A stretch of DNA of 64,000 bases, taken from Anabaena sphaerica FACHB-251. GTDB taxonomy: Bacteria; Cyanobacteriota; Cyanobacteriia; Cyanobacteriales; Nostocaceae. Position numbers and translations under genes: made by a program. The notes under the pieces are model-generated. The model was not told where the DNA came from. It was given only the letters and a program-made list of their open reading frames with translations, and did not search any database. This document shows, piece after piece, positions 27,557 through 36,067 of this stretch; position 1 is the stretch's first letter; every line of letters begins with the position of its first letter. The DNA lies in contig NZ_JACJQU010000019.1 of assembly GCF_014696825.1 (NCBI RefSeq), forward strand, positions 1-64,000, given 5' to 3'.

Positions 27557-28276
27557 ATGACTGCCAAACAGCCTAACAATCTGCCTCTTTGGGTACAAGA
27601 CCGGGATACAGTGATTGCATACAGTACCCATGCCAAATGGCGCTATCAGATACCTCCGGATTATACTCGTTCTAATGAAAATCTGGCTAAAGAAAGTACC
27701 TGTAATCACTTAGAAGGTACACTAGAAGCGATCGTGCAGAATTTGGTGAGAACCTTTGAAATGGAGGTATCTTTCAAGAGTAACCCCCAACAATGGTTAT
27801 CTGTGGTGAATGATAAATTTCGTATAAGTACAAATGGGGGTAAAGAGTTTACAGCAGCAGAGGTATCCGCCCAAGGTACTTATAATTTATTTATGGCTGA
27901 TTCTGAACACTATAAAGCTTCAGAAGAAAGTTTTGAATCATCAGCTAAACTATTTCACAGTACATTTCCCCAAGGTTTTCCTTGGGAAGTGCTAGAAGTT
28001 TACTCAGGTCCACCTAATGTTACATTTAAGTGGCGACACTGGGGACATTTCCAAGGTGCATACAAAGACTTTGCACCGACGGGGGAGACAGTAGAAATTA
28101 TTGGTATGAGTGTAGCTCGTGTTACCGATGATTTGAAGATTGTCGCTTTAGAACACTATTTTGATAACACCCTGTTCTTAGACAAGCTGACAGCAGGTGG
28201 CAAAATGGAAAATAGTGAAAACAAGGGTGGTGGTTGTCCTTTCAGTTCTTGGTTTAAGGGATTGAAAAAAAGTTAA
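27557..28276 (+). CDS. SnoaL-like domain protein, plant pathogenesis-related type
   Basis: A 239-residue protein whose pattern resembles plant 'pathogen-related protein' homologues with a SnoaL/NTF2-like fold: WRYQIPPDY, VRTFEMEVSFK near 70, AEVSAQGTYNLFMAD near 110, FPWEVLEVYSGPPNV near 148 and TFKWRHWGHFQGAYKDFAPTG near 165. The family has no firmly known reaction. The C-terminal tail (GGGCPFSSWFKGLKK) is basic and Cys-containing. The ATG at 27557 was preferred over an upstream in-frame TTG. A hairpin terminator follows it. Confidence 0.78.
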   Translation: MTAKQPNNLPLWVQDRDTVIAYSTHAKWRYQIPPDYTRSNENLAKESTCNHLEGTLEAIVQNLVRTFEMEVSFKSNPQQWLSVVNDKFRISTNGGKEFTAAEVSAQGTYNLFMADSEHYKASEESFESSAKLFHSTFPQGFPWEVLEVYSGPPNVTFKWRHWGHFQGAYKDFAPTGETVEIIGMSVARVTDDLKIVALEHYFDNTLFLDKLTAGGKMENSENKGGGCPFSSWFKGLKKS

Positions 28277-28282
28277 CTGATC

Positions 28283-28308
28283 AGGGTACAGCAGCCACAC
28301 TGTACCCT
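28283..28308 (+). terminator. Hairpin between SnoaL-like gene and ycf54
   Basis: AGGGTACAG (28283-28291) and CTGTACCCT (28300-28308) form a perfect 9-bp stem with an 8-base loop, 7 bases after the stop codon. The tract after it is A/T-rich but not a clear T run, so terminator strength is uncertain. Confidence 0.55.
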
Positions 28309-28334
28309 ATAAATTATTAAATAGTAACCAAAGG

Positions 28335-28670
28335 ATGAAAATGAAAACATACTATTACGTTTTGGCGAGTCAACACTTTCTGCTAGAAGAAGAACCAATA
28401 CACGAAGTGTTGAAAGAACGCACCCGTCATTACCACGAACAAGAAAAAGAAATAGACTTTTGGTTAGTAAAAAACCCAGCTTTTCTAGAAGCACCGGAAA
28501 TGTCAGCAAATAAAGCTAAGTGTCCTAAACCTCCAGTAGCCATTATTTCTACCAATTCTCAATTTATAACTTGGTTAAAATTGCGGTTAGAGTATGTAAT
28601 CACTGGAGAATTTCAGGCACCTTCGGCAACAATTTCTGATGCTTTGGCATCTTTAACAACTGTGTCATAA
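28335..28670 (+). CDS. ycf54: Ycf54, Mg-protoporphyrin monomethyl ester cyclase factor
   Basis: A 111-residue protein with the full Ycf54 pattern: TYYYVLASQHFLLEEEPI, ERTRHYHEQEKEIDFWLV near 35, NPAFLEAPEM, and FITWLKLRLEYVITGEF near 80. Known role: assembly or stability partner of the oxidative cyclase (AcsF/CycI) that forms the isocyclic ring of chlorophyll. The first Met-Lys may be an extension; the second ATG (two codons in) is equally possible. Confidence 0.95.
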   Translation: MKMKTYYYVLASQHFLLEEEPIHEVLKERTRHYHEQEKEIDFWLVKNPAFLEAPEMSANKAKCPKPPVAIISTNSQFITWLKLRLEYVITGEFQAPSATISDALASLTTVS

Positions 28671-28680
28671 ATTTAAGGCA

Positions 28681-28770
28681 GGGCGTAGGGTGTGGGGTGT
28701 AGGGAAAAAACTTAATTCTTACTTCTTACTTTTGTCCGTTCTCTGTTCCCTGTTCCCTGTTCCCTGAAAA
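28681..28770. repeat. STRR-type repeats (GTTCCCT and others)
   Basis: Short arrays GGGTGTA/GGGGTGT and CTTACTT, then GTTCCCT copies at about 28745-28766, between ycf54 and the next gene. Confidence 0.6.
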
Positions 28771-28807
28771 ATAAGTTAAAAACTATACGGTATTAGGTAT
28801 ACACCAA

Positions 28808-29524
28808 ATGTTTTTGCCAAGAGTTCATTTTTTACCAAGTGCTTTATTATTAGCGTTAGCTACGCTCGCCGCAGGCATCGCTCCTATAATTGCTGATATT
28901 AGTCCTGTATTATCCCAACCAGCCATTCCTGCTTGTCAGCCTCCAAGTGCAGGGGAGTATCTCTTATTAGTTGTCAGTCCCACAGCTAATAATCAACAGC
29001 AGTTACGTAGTGCTTTGCCATCTGATATAAAAACTGTTACCTGTAAATATCTTAATGAAACAGTAACGCGGATCGGTGGCTTTAACAAGATTGATGATGC
29101 TAACCGCTGGGCAAAATATGTTAACAATATTGTTGGCTTGTCTGCTATTATTACGACTCGACCAACAGCAGCAACAGTTGCACCAGCAACTATCGCACCA
29201 ACAACAGTCACACCAGCAATAATCCCATCAGCAAATTTACCAACTCAGACACTCAGCTATAATCCCAGAGTCTTGGGAGAAGGTTTTGCTGTGTTGGTAG
29301 ATTATTTCAACCGCCCGGAACTGGCAAATAATTTACAAAAAGCGGTAGGAGGTAATGTAGGTCTTGTTTCCTATGGACAACGCCCTTACTTGTTGGCTGT
29401 TTATACTACCAACCAAACAGAGGCATATAAGACATTACAAAAACTAAATGAAAATGGTTTTTTTGCCCTCTTAGCAGATGGTCGAAAAGTAATGTTACTG
29501 CGTTCAGTTGTAACATTGAAGTAA
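28808..29524 (+). CDS. Secreted protein with SPOR-like repeats, unknown function
   Basis: A 238-residue protein with a signal peptide (FLPSALLLALATLAAGIAP, cleavage near residue 40). Two related ~75-residue segments (SAGEYLLLVVSPT..., GEGFAVLVDYFN...) with alternating strands and spaced Gly/Ala resemble paired SPOR-type domains. A Thr/Ala/Pro-rich linker (TTRPTAATVAPATIAPTTVT) joins them. The signal peptide region is encoded by a dispersed repeat (about 28860-28883). I cannot assign a function beyond probable periplasmic location. Confidence 0.75.
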   Translation: MFLPRVHFLPSALLLALATLAAGIAPIIADISPVLSQPAIPACQPPSAGEYLLLVVSPTANNQQQLRSALPSDIKTVTCKYLNETVTRIGGFNKIDDANRWAKYVNNIVGLSAIITTRPTAATVAPATIAPTTVTPAIIPSANLPTQTLSYNPRVLGEGFAVLVDYFNRPELANNLQKAVGGNVGLVSYGQRPYLLAVYTTNQTEAYKTLQKLNENGFFALLADGRKVMLLRSVVTLK

Positions 29525-29588
29525 TTGGTAATTGGTAATTGGTAATTGGTGATTATTGCTCCCCTATTCCCAATGACTAATGACTAAT
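29523..29588. repeat. STRR array (AATTGGT)
   Basis: Four copies of GTAATTG/AATTGGT at about 29525-29550, followed by AATGACT units to 29588. The array overlaps the stop region of both flanking convergent genes. Confidence 0.75.
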
Positions 29589-30039
29589 AAGCGGCTCTAG
29601 CTAACCAAGAAATGGTGATACCCAAAGCCGAACCAGCTATTACTTGAACGGGTGTATGTCCAAGTAGTTCCTTGAGACGGTCTTGGAAAAAGTCTGGTTT
29701 TTCATGAAATAATTCATCAATCATTTGATTGAGTATCCGAGCTTGCTTACCAGCCGCTTGACGCACTCCAGCAGCGTCGTACATAACAATGATGGCAAAA
29801 ATCGCAGCCACAGCAAAATCTGGAGATGCCCAACCTATACTTTGCCCAACACCAGCGGCTAAAGCTGTTACTAAAGCTGAATGGGCGCTGGGCATACCTC
29901 CAGTGGTCACTAAGACACGCAGATCCAGTTTACGATGTTTGATGACTTCAAAGATGAGTTTTAATCCTTGAGCAACAAAACAAGCCACAAGTGCAACCAG
30001 CAGCACCCGGTTGTTGAAAATGTCGCCTATGTCCTGCAT
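29584..30039 (-). CDS. Divergent PAP2 family protein (YuiD/DUF212)
   Basis: A 151-residue integral membrane protein with about four transmembrane stretches (VLLVALVACFVAQGLKLIF, TGGMPSAHSALVTALAAGVG, FAVAAIFAIIVMYDAAGVR, VIAGSALGITISWLA). The PSAH and GHTPVQV motifs are the diverged acid-phosphatase signatures of this family. Enzymatic activity is unproven. It lies after crtE on the same strand, a gene order seen in many cyanobacteria. Confidence 0.9.
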   Translation of the reverse strand: MQDIGDIFNNRVLLVALVACFVAQGLKLIFEVIKHRKLDLRVLVTTGGMPSAHSALVTALAAGVGQSIGWASPDFAVAAIFAIIVMYDAAGVRQAAGKQARILNQMIDELFHEKPDFFQDRLKELLGHTPVQVIAGSALGITISWLARAAY

Positions 30040-30131
30040 GGTATTTTGGTTAGGTGATTGAATAAGAGCAACAGTTGTGTGTCGAGGAAACAGTTTTTGA
30101 TGTCAGCTGTCAGCTGTAAAAACTTTTGACG

Positions 30132-31067
30132 CTAGTGATTGCGACTAACTATATAATGAGCGATCGCTTGGAGAGGAGTTGCTTTGTCTCCATAGGATGC
30201 TAATTCTACACAAGCTTCCTCAACCAGTTGTTGTGCTTTGGCGCGGGATTGTTCAATTCCCCACAGGCTAGGATAGGTGACTTTCTCGGCTTTAAGGTCT
30301 TTACCTGCGGTTTTGCCTAGTTGTTCTTGGGTCGCAGTGATATCTAGAATATCATCGATGATTTGGAATGCTAGACCAATATTCTGAGAATAACGAGTTA
30401 ATTTTTGTACATCTTCTGTAGATGCGCCGGCGATAATTCCGCCACAAACTACACAAGCTTCTAACAGGGCAGCTGTTTTGTGGTTATGAATAAAATTCAG
30501 GGTTTCTAGGGAAGTATCTGATTTCCCTTCCGATTCTAAATCTACCACTTGACCACCGACTAAACCCGCAGCTCCCAGCGCCTTACCGAGACGGGCAATT
30601 ACTTGTAAAGTTCGCTCTGAGGGTACGTTTTGGGGGGTTTGGGTGGCTACGAACTCAAAAGCCAAAGCTAACAAGCCATCCCCAGCCAAAATGGCGATAT
30701 CTTCGCCGTAGACTTTATGATTTGTCAACTTACCACGACGATAATCGTCATTATCCATTGCTGGCAAGTCGTCATGAATTAAGGACATGGTGTGGATCAT
30801 CTCCACAGCGCAAGCTGTTGGCATGGCTATTTCTATGGTGCCACCAATCATTTCCGAGGTAGCAAGGCAAAGAATGGGACGTACACGCTTACCACCTGCT
30901 AAGAGGGAGTAGCGCATGGCTTCGTAAATCTTTTCTGGATAAACGACGGGAATAGCTTGATCCAAAGCAGTATCACACAGCTTTTGTCGTTCTTTCAGAT
31001 AGGCAGCGAGGTTAAACCTGGCTTGGTCTGATGTTTTTTGAAAATTATCCGTTGCTACCATGCTCAA
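30132..31067 (-). CDS. crtE: Geranylgeranyl diphosphate synthase
   Basis: A polyprenyl synthase that adds isopentenyl units to make C20 geranylgeranyl diphosphate for carotenoids, phytyl chains and quinones. The 311-residue protein has the first Asp-rich motif [14 protein letters not shown] near 93, GKRVRPIL near 57, and the second Asp-rich motif IIDDILD near 236. The length and helix pattern are normal. Downstream of folD and upstream of the PAP2-like gene. Confidence 0.94.
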   Translation of the reverse strand: MSMVATDNFQKTSDQARFNLAAYLKERQKLCDTALDQAIPVVYPEKIYEAMRYSLLAGGKRVRPILCLATSEMIGGTIEIAMPTACAVEMIHTMSLIHDDLPAMDNDDYRRGKLTNHKVYGEDIAILAGDGLLALAFEFVATQTPQNVPSERTLQVIARLGKALGAAGLVGGQVVDLESEGKSDTSLETLNFIHNHKTAALLEACVVCGGIIAGASTEDVQKLTRYSQNIGLAFQIIDDILDITATQEQLGKTAGKDLKAEKVTYPSLWGIEQSRAKAQQLVEEACVELASYGDKATPLQAIAHYIVSRNH

Positions 31068-31358
31068 ATTCCTACAATTTTTGGTTTATGGTGATATGTG
31101 TGACAATTTTACGTTGCTCTAGGGTTGAAACGCTCACTGATGTTTCAATTTTGGATTTTAGATTTCGGATTTTGGCGTGACTCCAGAGGTGAAACCAGAA
31201 AATTTGAGCATAAAATCTCAAATACAGTCAGTTAGTGAGGAATTATCGAAACAATCGGGTCTAAAACCAGACTTCGTCCAAAGTTTTTGTAGCTTGGCAT
31301 CAATCCCCGTTACAAAAACGGCCTCCTGCCCCCTGCCTCCTGCCTTCGTTAACACTGC

Positions 31359-32243
31359 CTAATTACTGGTTGCCCGCAAATAGCTAGAAACTGTATTTTG
31401 CAGTAACATGGCGACTGTCATTGGTCCAATACCACCAGGAACAGGGGTGATATATTCTGCCACACTAGCAGTTGCGGCAAAATCGATATCGCCGACTAAA
31501 CGACTTTTGCCACTGCTATCGGTGACGCGATTTATCCCCACATCTACCACAACAGCGCCCGGTTTCACCATCTGGGCAGTGATTAATCCAGGAATACCTG
31601 CTGCTGCAATCAGAATATCAGCATTTTGGGTGATGCTTTTGAGGTCTTGCGATCGCGAGTGGGCAATAGTGACTGTAGCATCAGCCTCTAACAGCATCAA
31701 TGCCATTGGCTTACCAACTAAAATACTCCGTCCTACTACTACTGCCTGTTTTCCCACCAAGGGAATTTTATATTCTTCTAGCAGTCGCATCACTCCTGCT
31801 GGTGTACAACTGCGTAAACCTGTCTCACCCCGCACCAATCGCCCTAAGTTCACAGGGTGGAGTCCATCAGCGTCTTTATCCGGTGCAATTTTATGTAAAA
31901 GAGTTATTGCATCTAAATGATTAGGCAAGGGTAACTGTACCAGAATTCCATCTACCCGTTCATCTTGGTTAAGTTCCTCAATTACTTCCTCTAGTTCAGT
32001 TTGGCTGGTTTGAGTAGGAAAATGTTTACCAAAAGAGGTAATTCCCACTTTAGCGCAAGCTTTTTCTTTATTGCTAACATAAGCTGCTGAAGCGGGGTTA
32101 TCACCAACCATTAACACTGCTAAACCAGGAGGTCGGCCAATTTTGGGTTGTAATTCTGTAATGTTAGCTGCTAATTCTTGATGAATTTTAGCGGCTAATG
32201 CTTTACCATCAAGGATTTTGGCGGTTTTTGTTTCCATTGTCAT
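31359..32243 (-). CDS. folD: Methylenetetrahydrofolate dehydrogenase/cyclohydrolase
   Basis: FolD interconverts methylene-, methenyl- and formyl-tetrahydrofolate in one-carbon metabolism. The 294-residue protein has the substrate Lys in [17 protein letters not shown] near 58, [10 protein letters not shown] near 100, the NADP motif [14 protein letters not shown] near 170, and [14 protein letters not shown] near 268. Normal length and start. Confidence 0.96.
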   Translation of the reverse strand: MTMETKTAKILDGKALAAKIHQELAANITELQPKIGRPPGLAVLMVGDNPASAAYVSNKEKACAKVGITSFGKHFPTQTSQTELEEVIEELNQDERVDGILVQLPLPNHLDAITLLHKIAPDKDADGLHPVNLGRLVRGETGLRSCTPAGVMRLLEEYKIPLVGKQAVVVGRSILVGKPMALMLLEADATVTIAHSRSQDLKSITQNADILIAAAGIPGLITAQMVKPGAVVVDVGINRVTDSSGKSRLVGDIDFAATASVAEYITPVPGGIGPMTVAMLLQNTVSSYLRATSN

Positions 32244-32310
32244 TAGTCATTGGTCATTGGTCATTAGTCATTGGTGATTGGTCATTGGTAAAAACCTGTT
32301 CCCAGTCCCC
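32238..32310. repeat. STRR array (TCATTAG/TCATTGG)
   Basis: About seven alternating TCATTAG, TCATTGG and TGATTGG heptamers at 32240-32289, followed by CCCAGTC units. The array overlaps the folD start region (start codon at 32243), so it probably forms the folD 5' leader. Confidence 0.75.
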
Positions 32311-32449
32311 AGTCAATGATTATTTTCTCAGATTAATTGCGTTAGCTGAAGGATAAAGAATAAAAGGATGATCTAAAACCTTTTTTTGTCAGTAAAACAT
32401 AGATAGTACGAATCGAAACTTGAGAAAACTGGTGAAAAGGTAAGGATTA

Positions 32450-32869
32450 ATGCAAAAATTCTCTCATTTGCTTGCTTTTATACAACAAACAAAACTTTCT
32501 TCTTTGAGGTTTTTTCACCAAAGATTGGCCTTTTTTCTGGTGGTGGGACTTTGTAGTTGTGCTAACGGGAAACCTGGTGAATTAAATTTACAAACTCTGA
32601 GGATTGGCGCTAATGTTACACCGATTCGAGAAATTAAACCAGCACAAGACAATCAAGCTAGTGTTTACATCCAAGGAAAGATAGAAAAACACGCTCCTTT
32701 CATCAAGCAGCAAGCCTATCAAATCGCTGATTCGACAGGCAAAATCTGGGTTGTGACGAATCAAAGTAATCTGCAAGTCGGGCAAGACGTAGTTTTAAAG
32801 GGTAAAGTAAGATACAAAAGTATTCCCTTGGCTGGGCAAGAGTATGGGGAAGTTTACTTAGAAGAATAA
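32450..32869 (+). CDS. Predicted OB-fold lipoprotein
   Basis: A 139-residue protein with a hydrophobic N-terminus (RLAFFLVVGLCSC) whose LCSC is a plausible lipobox, placing the mature start at the second Cys. The mature ~95 residues (ASVYIQGKIEKHAPFI, YQIADSTGKIWVV, LQVGQDVVLKGKVRYKSI) follow the five-strand OB-fold pattern of nucleic-acid or small-molecule binding domains. No closer family is recognised. It is 5 bases upstream of the first NUDIX gene and probably co-transcribed. Confidence 0.72.
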   Translation: MQKFSHLLAFIQQTKLSSLRFFHQRLAFFLVVGLCSCANGKPGELNLQTLRIGANVTPIREIKPAQDNQASVYIQGKIEKHAPFIKQQAYQIADSTGKIWVVTNQSNLQVGQDVVLKGKVRYKSIPLAGQEYGEVYLEE

Positions 32870-32874
32870 TTATT

Positions 32875-33330
32875 ATGAATCATCAATTACCCCAGGTAGC
32901 GTTGCCTGCGGCGAACGTAGCGATCGCTATTCTCTATCAAGACAATAAATATCTCATGCAACTACGGGACAATATCCCCACTATAGATGCACCTGGATGC
33001 TGGGTAATTTTTGGTGGACACATAGAACCTCATGAAACCCCAGAGGTAGGCATTAAACGGGAAATTTTAGAAGAAATCGGTTATGAGTTGGCAGATGTAG
33101 TCAAATTTGGTGTTTATACCCATGAAAAATTCATTGAACACGTTTTTCATGCTCCCCTCTTGGTGAAATTAGACCAACTGGTTTTAAATGAAGGTTGGGA
33201 CATGGGGTTATTAACAGTGGACAATATTCATTCGGGCAGATGTTATTCAGCAGTTGCAGATGAGGTGCGACCTTTAGGTACTAACCATCAACGTATTATG
33301 CTGGATTTTATTACTGCATCAATCAACTGA
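32875..33330 (+). CDS. NUDIX hydrolase, first of a tandem pair
   Basis: A 151-residue NUDIX pyrophosphohydrolase. The NUDIX box G-x5-E-x7-REILEEIGYEL is visible: GGHIEPHETPEVGIKREILE then EIGY, near 49-72. Substrate unknown. The protein is the tandem paralogue of the next gene. Its N-terminus carries seven extra residues (ALPAANV) encoded by a 21-base insertion (32899-32919) that is a dispersed repeat, without breaking the frame. Confidence 0.9.
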   Translation: MNHQLPQVALPAANVAIAILYQDNKYLMQLRDNIPTIDAPGCWVIFGGHIEPHETPEVGIKREILEEIGYELADVVKFGVYTHEKFIEHVFHAPLLVKLDQLVLNEGWDMGLLTVDNIHSGRCYSAVADEVRPLGTNHQRIMLDFITASIN

Positions 33331-33342
33331 GAAGGGCATTTT

Positions 33343-33774
33343 ATGAATAATCAACTACCTCAAGTAGCTATCGCTATTCTCTACCAAGACAATAAATATC
33401 TCATGCAACTACGGGACAATATCCCCAATATAGCTGCTGCTGGTTGCTGGGGTTTATTCGGTGGACATTTAGAACCAGGTGAAACACCAGAAATAGCACT
33501 TGTACGGGAAGTAATAGAAGAAATCGGTTATGAGTTACCTTCTTTTGCTAAATTTGGACTTTATACCGATGAGAGAGTTATTCGTCACGTTTTTCAAGCA
33601 CCATTATTAGTGGGATTAGATCAACTAGTGCTGCATGAAGGTTGGGATATGGGATTATTGACAAGGGAAGATATTGAACGGGGTAGTTGTTATTCTGCGA
33701 TCGCTGGAGAATTCAGACCTTTGGGAATTCCCCATCAACGGATAATGCTGGATTTTATCAACCAACAATTGTAG
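33343..33774 (+). CDS. NUDIX hydrolase, second of a tandem pair
   Basis: A 143-residue paralogue of the upstream gene, 12 bases after it. The NUDIX box is GGHLEPGETPEIALVREVIE then EIGYEL, near 41-64, closer to consensus than in copy 1 (which has H for G at one position). The tail HQRIMLDFI is shared. This copy lacks the seven-residue insert. The pair probably arose by tandem duplication; substrate unknown. Confidence 0.92.
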   Translation: MNNQLPQVAIAILYQDNKYLMQLRDNIPNIAAAGCWGLFGGHLEPGETPEIALVREVIEEIGYELPSFAKFGLYTDERVIRHVFQAPLLVGLDQLVLHEGWDMGLLTREDIERGSCYSAIAGEFRPLGIPHQRIMLDFINQQL

Positions 33775-33800
33775 AGACGTTCCGGCGGAACGTCTCTACA
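33770..33800. repeat. Palindromic repeat / terminator after NUDIX pair
   Basis: TGTAGAGACGTTCC and GGAACGTCTCTACA flank a short GGC-type centre in a near-perfect 31-base palindrome that begins inside the stop region of the second NUDIX gene. An identical core occurs at 58897-58925. It could terminate transcription. Confidence 0.65.
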
Positions 33801-33913
33801 GAATTCAGAATAAATTATGTACAAATGGCAGATGAATAAATGGGTTTAATATTCTCACCAATTCATAGACATTTTTTGTAAAGATCAATTAATAAATGTG
33901 ATGGATTTATAGT

Positions 33914-35008
33914 ATGCAAATAGTAAATAAACTACCGCGCTGGTTAAGCGTAGGTTTGGCTTTTCCTATTATCATTCTCAATGGATGGTTATTAATTCAG
34001 GTTGTCCAATATTTTCAACCTTTGGTAAGTGTTGTTTCAGTCGCTATCTTGTTATCTTTTGTTTTAGACTACCCCATCAAATTTTTTCATAAACGCGGAG
34101 TACCACGTAACTTAGCTATTGTCGGAGTTTTACTTTTAGCGGTCATAATTTTGGGGGCTGTAGGCGTGATTTTAGTACCCCTTATTTTCCAACAACTCAA
34201 TGAATTAGTTAATATTCTTCCGGCTTGGATTGATTCGGGAACTCAACAATTACAAGCTTTTGTGAATTGGGCAGCTACACAAGATTTACCTGTAAATGTA
34301 ACTGGTTTAGCAACTCAGTTATTAGAAAGAATTTCTAGCCAATTTCAGTCCTTTACTGGTAAAATTCTTAGTTTTGCGTTTGATACTATTGGTTTTTTAG
34401 TTAACTTAATATTGGCAGTAGTTTTAACTATCTACCTAATATTAAATGGGGAAAAGTTGTGGAACGGAATTTATCAATGGTTTCCACCCCATATTAGCAC
34501 AAAAGTTAGATCATCACTCAAAGAAGATTTCCAAAATTATTTTATTGGTCAAGCAGTATTAGGCTCGATTTTAGCTGTAACAGTTACATTAGCATTCGTA
34601 GTTTTAAGAATTCCTTTAGCATTACTTTTTGGAATTGGCATTGGTTTTTTCTCTCTTTTCCCTTTTGGAACGGGAATAGGTATTGGTATTGTGAGTTTGT
34701 TGGTGACATTAGAAAACTTTTGGGAAGGGGTAGAAGTAGCAGCGATAGCCGTGACAATTGACCAAATTAATTCTAATATTGTTGCGCCAAGACTTTTAGG
34801 AAATTTAACAGGTTTAAATCCTGTTTGGGTGGTAATTTCTTTGTTAATTGGTGCGAAGTTAGGCGGGGTTTTGGGTTTATTAGTTGCTATTCCTCTCGCT
34901 AGTTTTATTAAAGATATTGCTGATAGTTGGCGGGCGGGTGAGTTGAAGAAGGTTGATGAAGTTGATGGGAGTGTAAGTGAAATGCAGAAAAGTGTAGAGG
35001 TAAGTTGA
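33914..35008 (+). CDS. AI-2E family transporter
   Basis: A 364-residue inner-membrane protein with about seven to eight transmembrane helices in the AI-2E exporter pattern: N-terminal pairs (IIILNGWLLIQVVQYFQPL, LAIVGVLLLAVIILGAVGV), a soluble middle segment (~110-150), then glycine-rich helices (LLFGIGIGFFSLFPFGTGIG) and the conserved QINSNIVAPRLLGNLTGLNPVWV near 310. The family exports diverse small molecules; calling it a quorum-signal exporter would be over-reading. The C-terminus is a short acidic tail. Confidence 0.9.
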   Translation: MQIVNKLPRWLSVGLAFPIIILNGWLLIQVVQYFQPLVSVVSVAILLSFVLDYPIKFFHKRGVPRNLAIVGVLLLAVIILGAVGVILVPLIFQQLNELVNILPAWIDSGTQQLQAFVNWAATQDLPVNVTGLATQLLERISSQFQSFTGKILSFAFDTIGFLVNLILAVVLTIYLILNGEKLWNGIYQWFPPHISTKVRSSLKEDFQNYFIGQAVLGSILAVTVTLAFVVLRIPLALLFGIGIGFFSLFPFGTGIGIGIVSLLVTLENFWEGVEVAAIAVTIDQINSNIVAPRLLGNLTGLNPVWVVISLLIGAKLGGVLGLLVAIPLASFIKDIADSWRAGELKKVDEVDGSVSEMQKSVEVS

Positions 35009-35165
35009 TGGTTGTTTCAGGGTAAGGATTTTGATAAGATAGGGAGGTAGTTGTCAAGCTTCCCCTTATTGCGATCGCATTTTTACAACCATAATATCAA
35101 AAATGACTATATCAACCAGTAACACTGACGCAGAATAAGGAAAAATTGAAATCTATTTTGCTTTG

Positions 35166-35399
35166 TTAACCAGTGATCACTTTTTTATCAAGACGTTCAG
35201 CAAGCCATAATTTAATAATAGAATCAGAAGTTACACCTAAACGTTTTGCTTCTTGTTCTAATGCTTCTATCATCCAAACAGGAAAATCAATATTCACTTT
35301 TTTCTGTTCATAACCGGGACGAATTGCTTGAGATAAGTCTAAAAACTCAGTGATATCTTCATAATTGTCAAATTTAGTATCAAATTCTTCCGCTTTCAT
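35166..35399 (-). CDS. BrnA-type antitoxin
   Basis: A 77-residue protein whose C-terminal half (KVNIDFPVWMIEALEQEAKR then LGVTSDSIIKLWLAERL) is the BrnA/ribbon-helix-helix type DNA-binding pattern. The N-terminal ~35 residues are acidic and probably wrap the toxin. It overlaps the 3' end of the BrnT-type toxin by 20 bases, the toxin-first order typical of brnTA. By family it represses its own promoter. Confidence 0.85.
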   Translation of the reverse strand: MKAEEFDTKFDNYEDITEFLDLSQAIRPGYEQKKVNIDFPVWMIEALEQEAKRLGVTSDSIIKLWLAERLDKKVITG

Positions 35400-35649
35400 A
35401 AATATTTACCTCTTCAGTACGAGAACGACGAACAGATATAATCCTTATTTTATCACTTCGATAGGTAATGACTGCTGACCAATATTTATCACCTATTTTA
35501 CCAATGATTAAAAATCTGGGTTCATCGGTTGTGCGTGCGGGTATTTCTACACGGTTTGTATCTGTCCACAGTTTTTGTGCTTCAATAAAATCAATGTTAT
35601 GTTTAGTTTGATTGGTTGCACTTTTATTAGGATCAAATTCAAATTCCAT
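35380..35649 (-). CDS. BrnT-type toxin
   Basis: An 89-residue RelE-fold ribonuclease toxin of the BrnT family: EFEFDPNKSATNQTKHNIDF near the start, then RFLIIGKIGDKYWSAVITYR, and the C-terminal RIISVRRSRTEEVNIYE, whose basic and aromatic residues are the catalytic set in this family. It lies immediately upstream of, and overlaps, its BrnA-type antitoxin. Confidence 0.9.
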   Translation of the reverse strand: MEFEFDPNKSATNQTKHNIDFIEAQKLWTDTNRVEIPARTTDEPRFLIIGKIGDKYWSAVITYRSDKIRIISVRRSRTEEVNIYESGRI

Positions 35650-35718
35650 AACTATCGCCTGTTTACAACTATCATATCAAAAATGAATGGAGCAAACTGC
35701 AATACAGAAGCAGAGTAA

Positions 35719-36048
35719 TTAGGCAATTTTTTGATAAACTACATTAATTTTCGGTTGTGATTTATCTGATTTTTGATTTGTTACCATGATTTCTACATTT
35801 TGACCTAATTTTATTAAATAACTTAATAAATTTTCAAGGGTAAATTCTTTGAGAATACCGTTACTTAAATTATTGACTTGTGCAAGTTCTAAATTTAAAA
35901 TTTGTCCAGCTTGTTCTGGTGTGATTTGTTGTTGTTCTAAAATATCAGCAATGACAGAAGCTAATTTAACTTTTGCTAGTTTTTCTTCTGCATTAGCAAA
36001 TCCTAAATCTTGAAAGATATTGCCAGAACTGATGGTGTAATCTAACAT
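35719..36048 (-). CDS. HigA-type helix-turn-helix antitoxin
   Basis: A 109-residue XRE-type protein. GNIFQDLGFANAEEKLAKVKLA, then VIADILEQQQITPEQAGQIL form the N-terminal helices, and NLELAQVNNLSNGILKEFTL (with ENLLSYLIKLG) the recognition and following helices, of the XRE38/HigA group. It lies 20 bases after the HigB-type toxin on the same strand and would bind toxin and operator. Confidence 0.87.
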   Translation of the reverse strand: MLDYTISSGNIFQDLGFANAEEKLAKVKLASVIADILEQQQITPEQAGQILNLELAQVNNLSNGILKEFTLENLLSYLIKLGQNVEIMVTNQKSDKSQPKINVVYQKIA

Positions 36049-36067
36049 AATATTCCTTTTATGAGGA

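Noticed and set aside
31177-31362. 61-codon plus-strand ORF between crtE and folD
   Set aside because: The last third is translated from CCTCCTGC-type repeats and there is no family resemblance.
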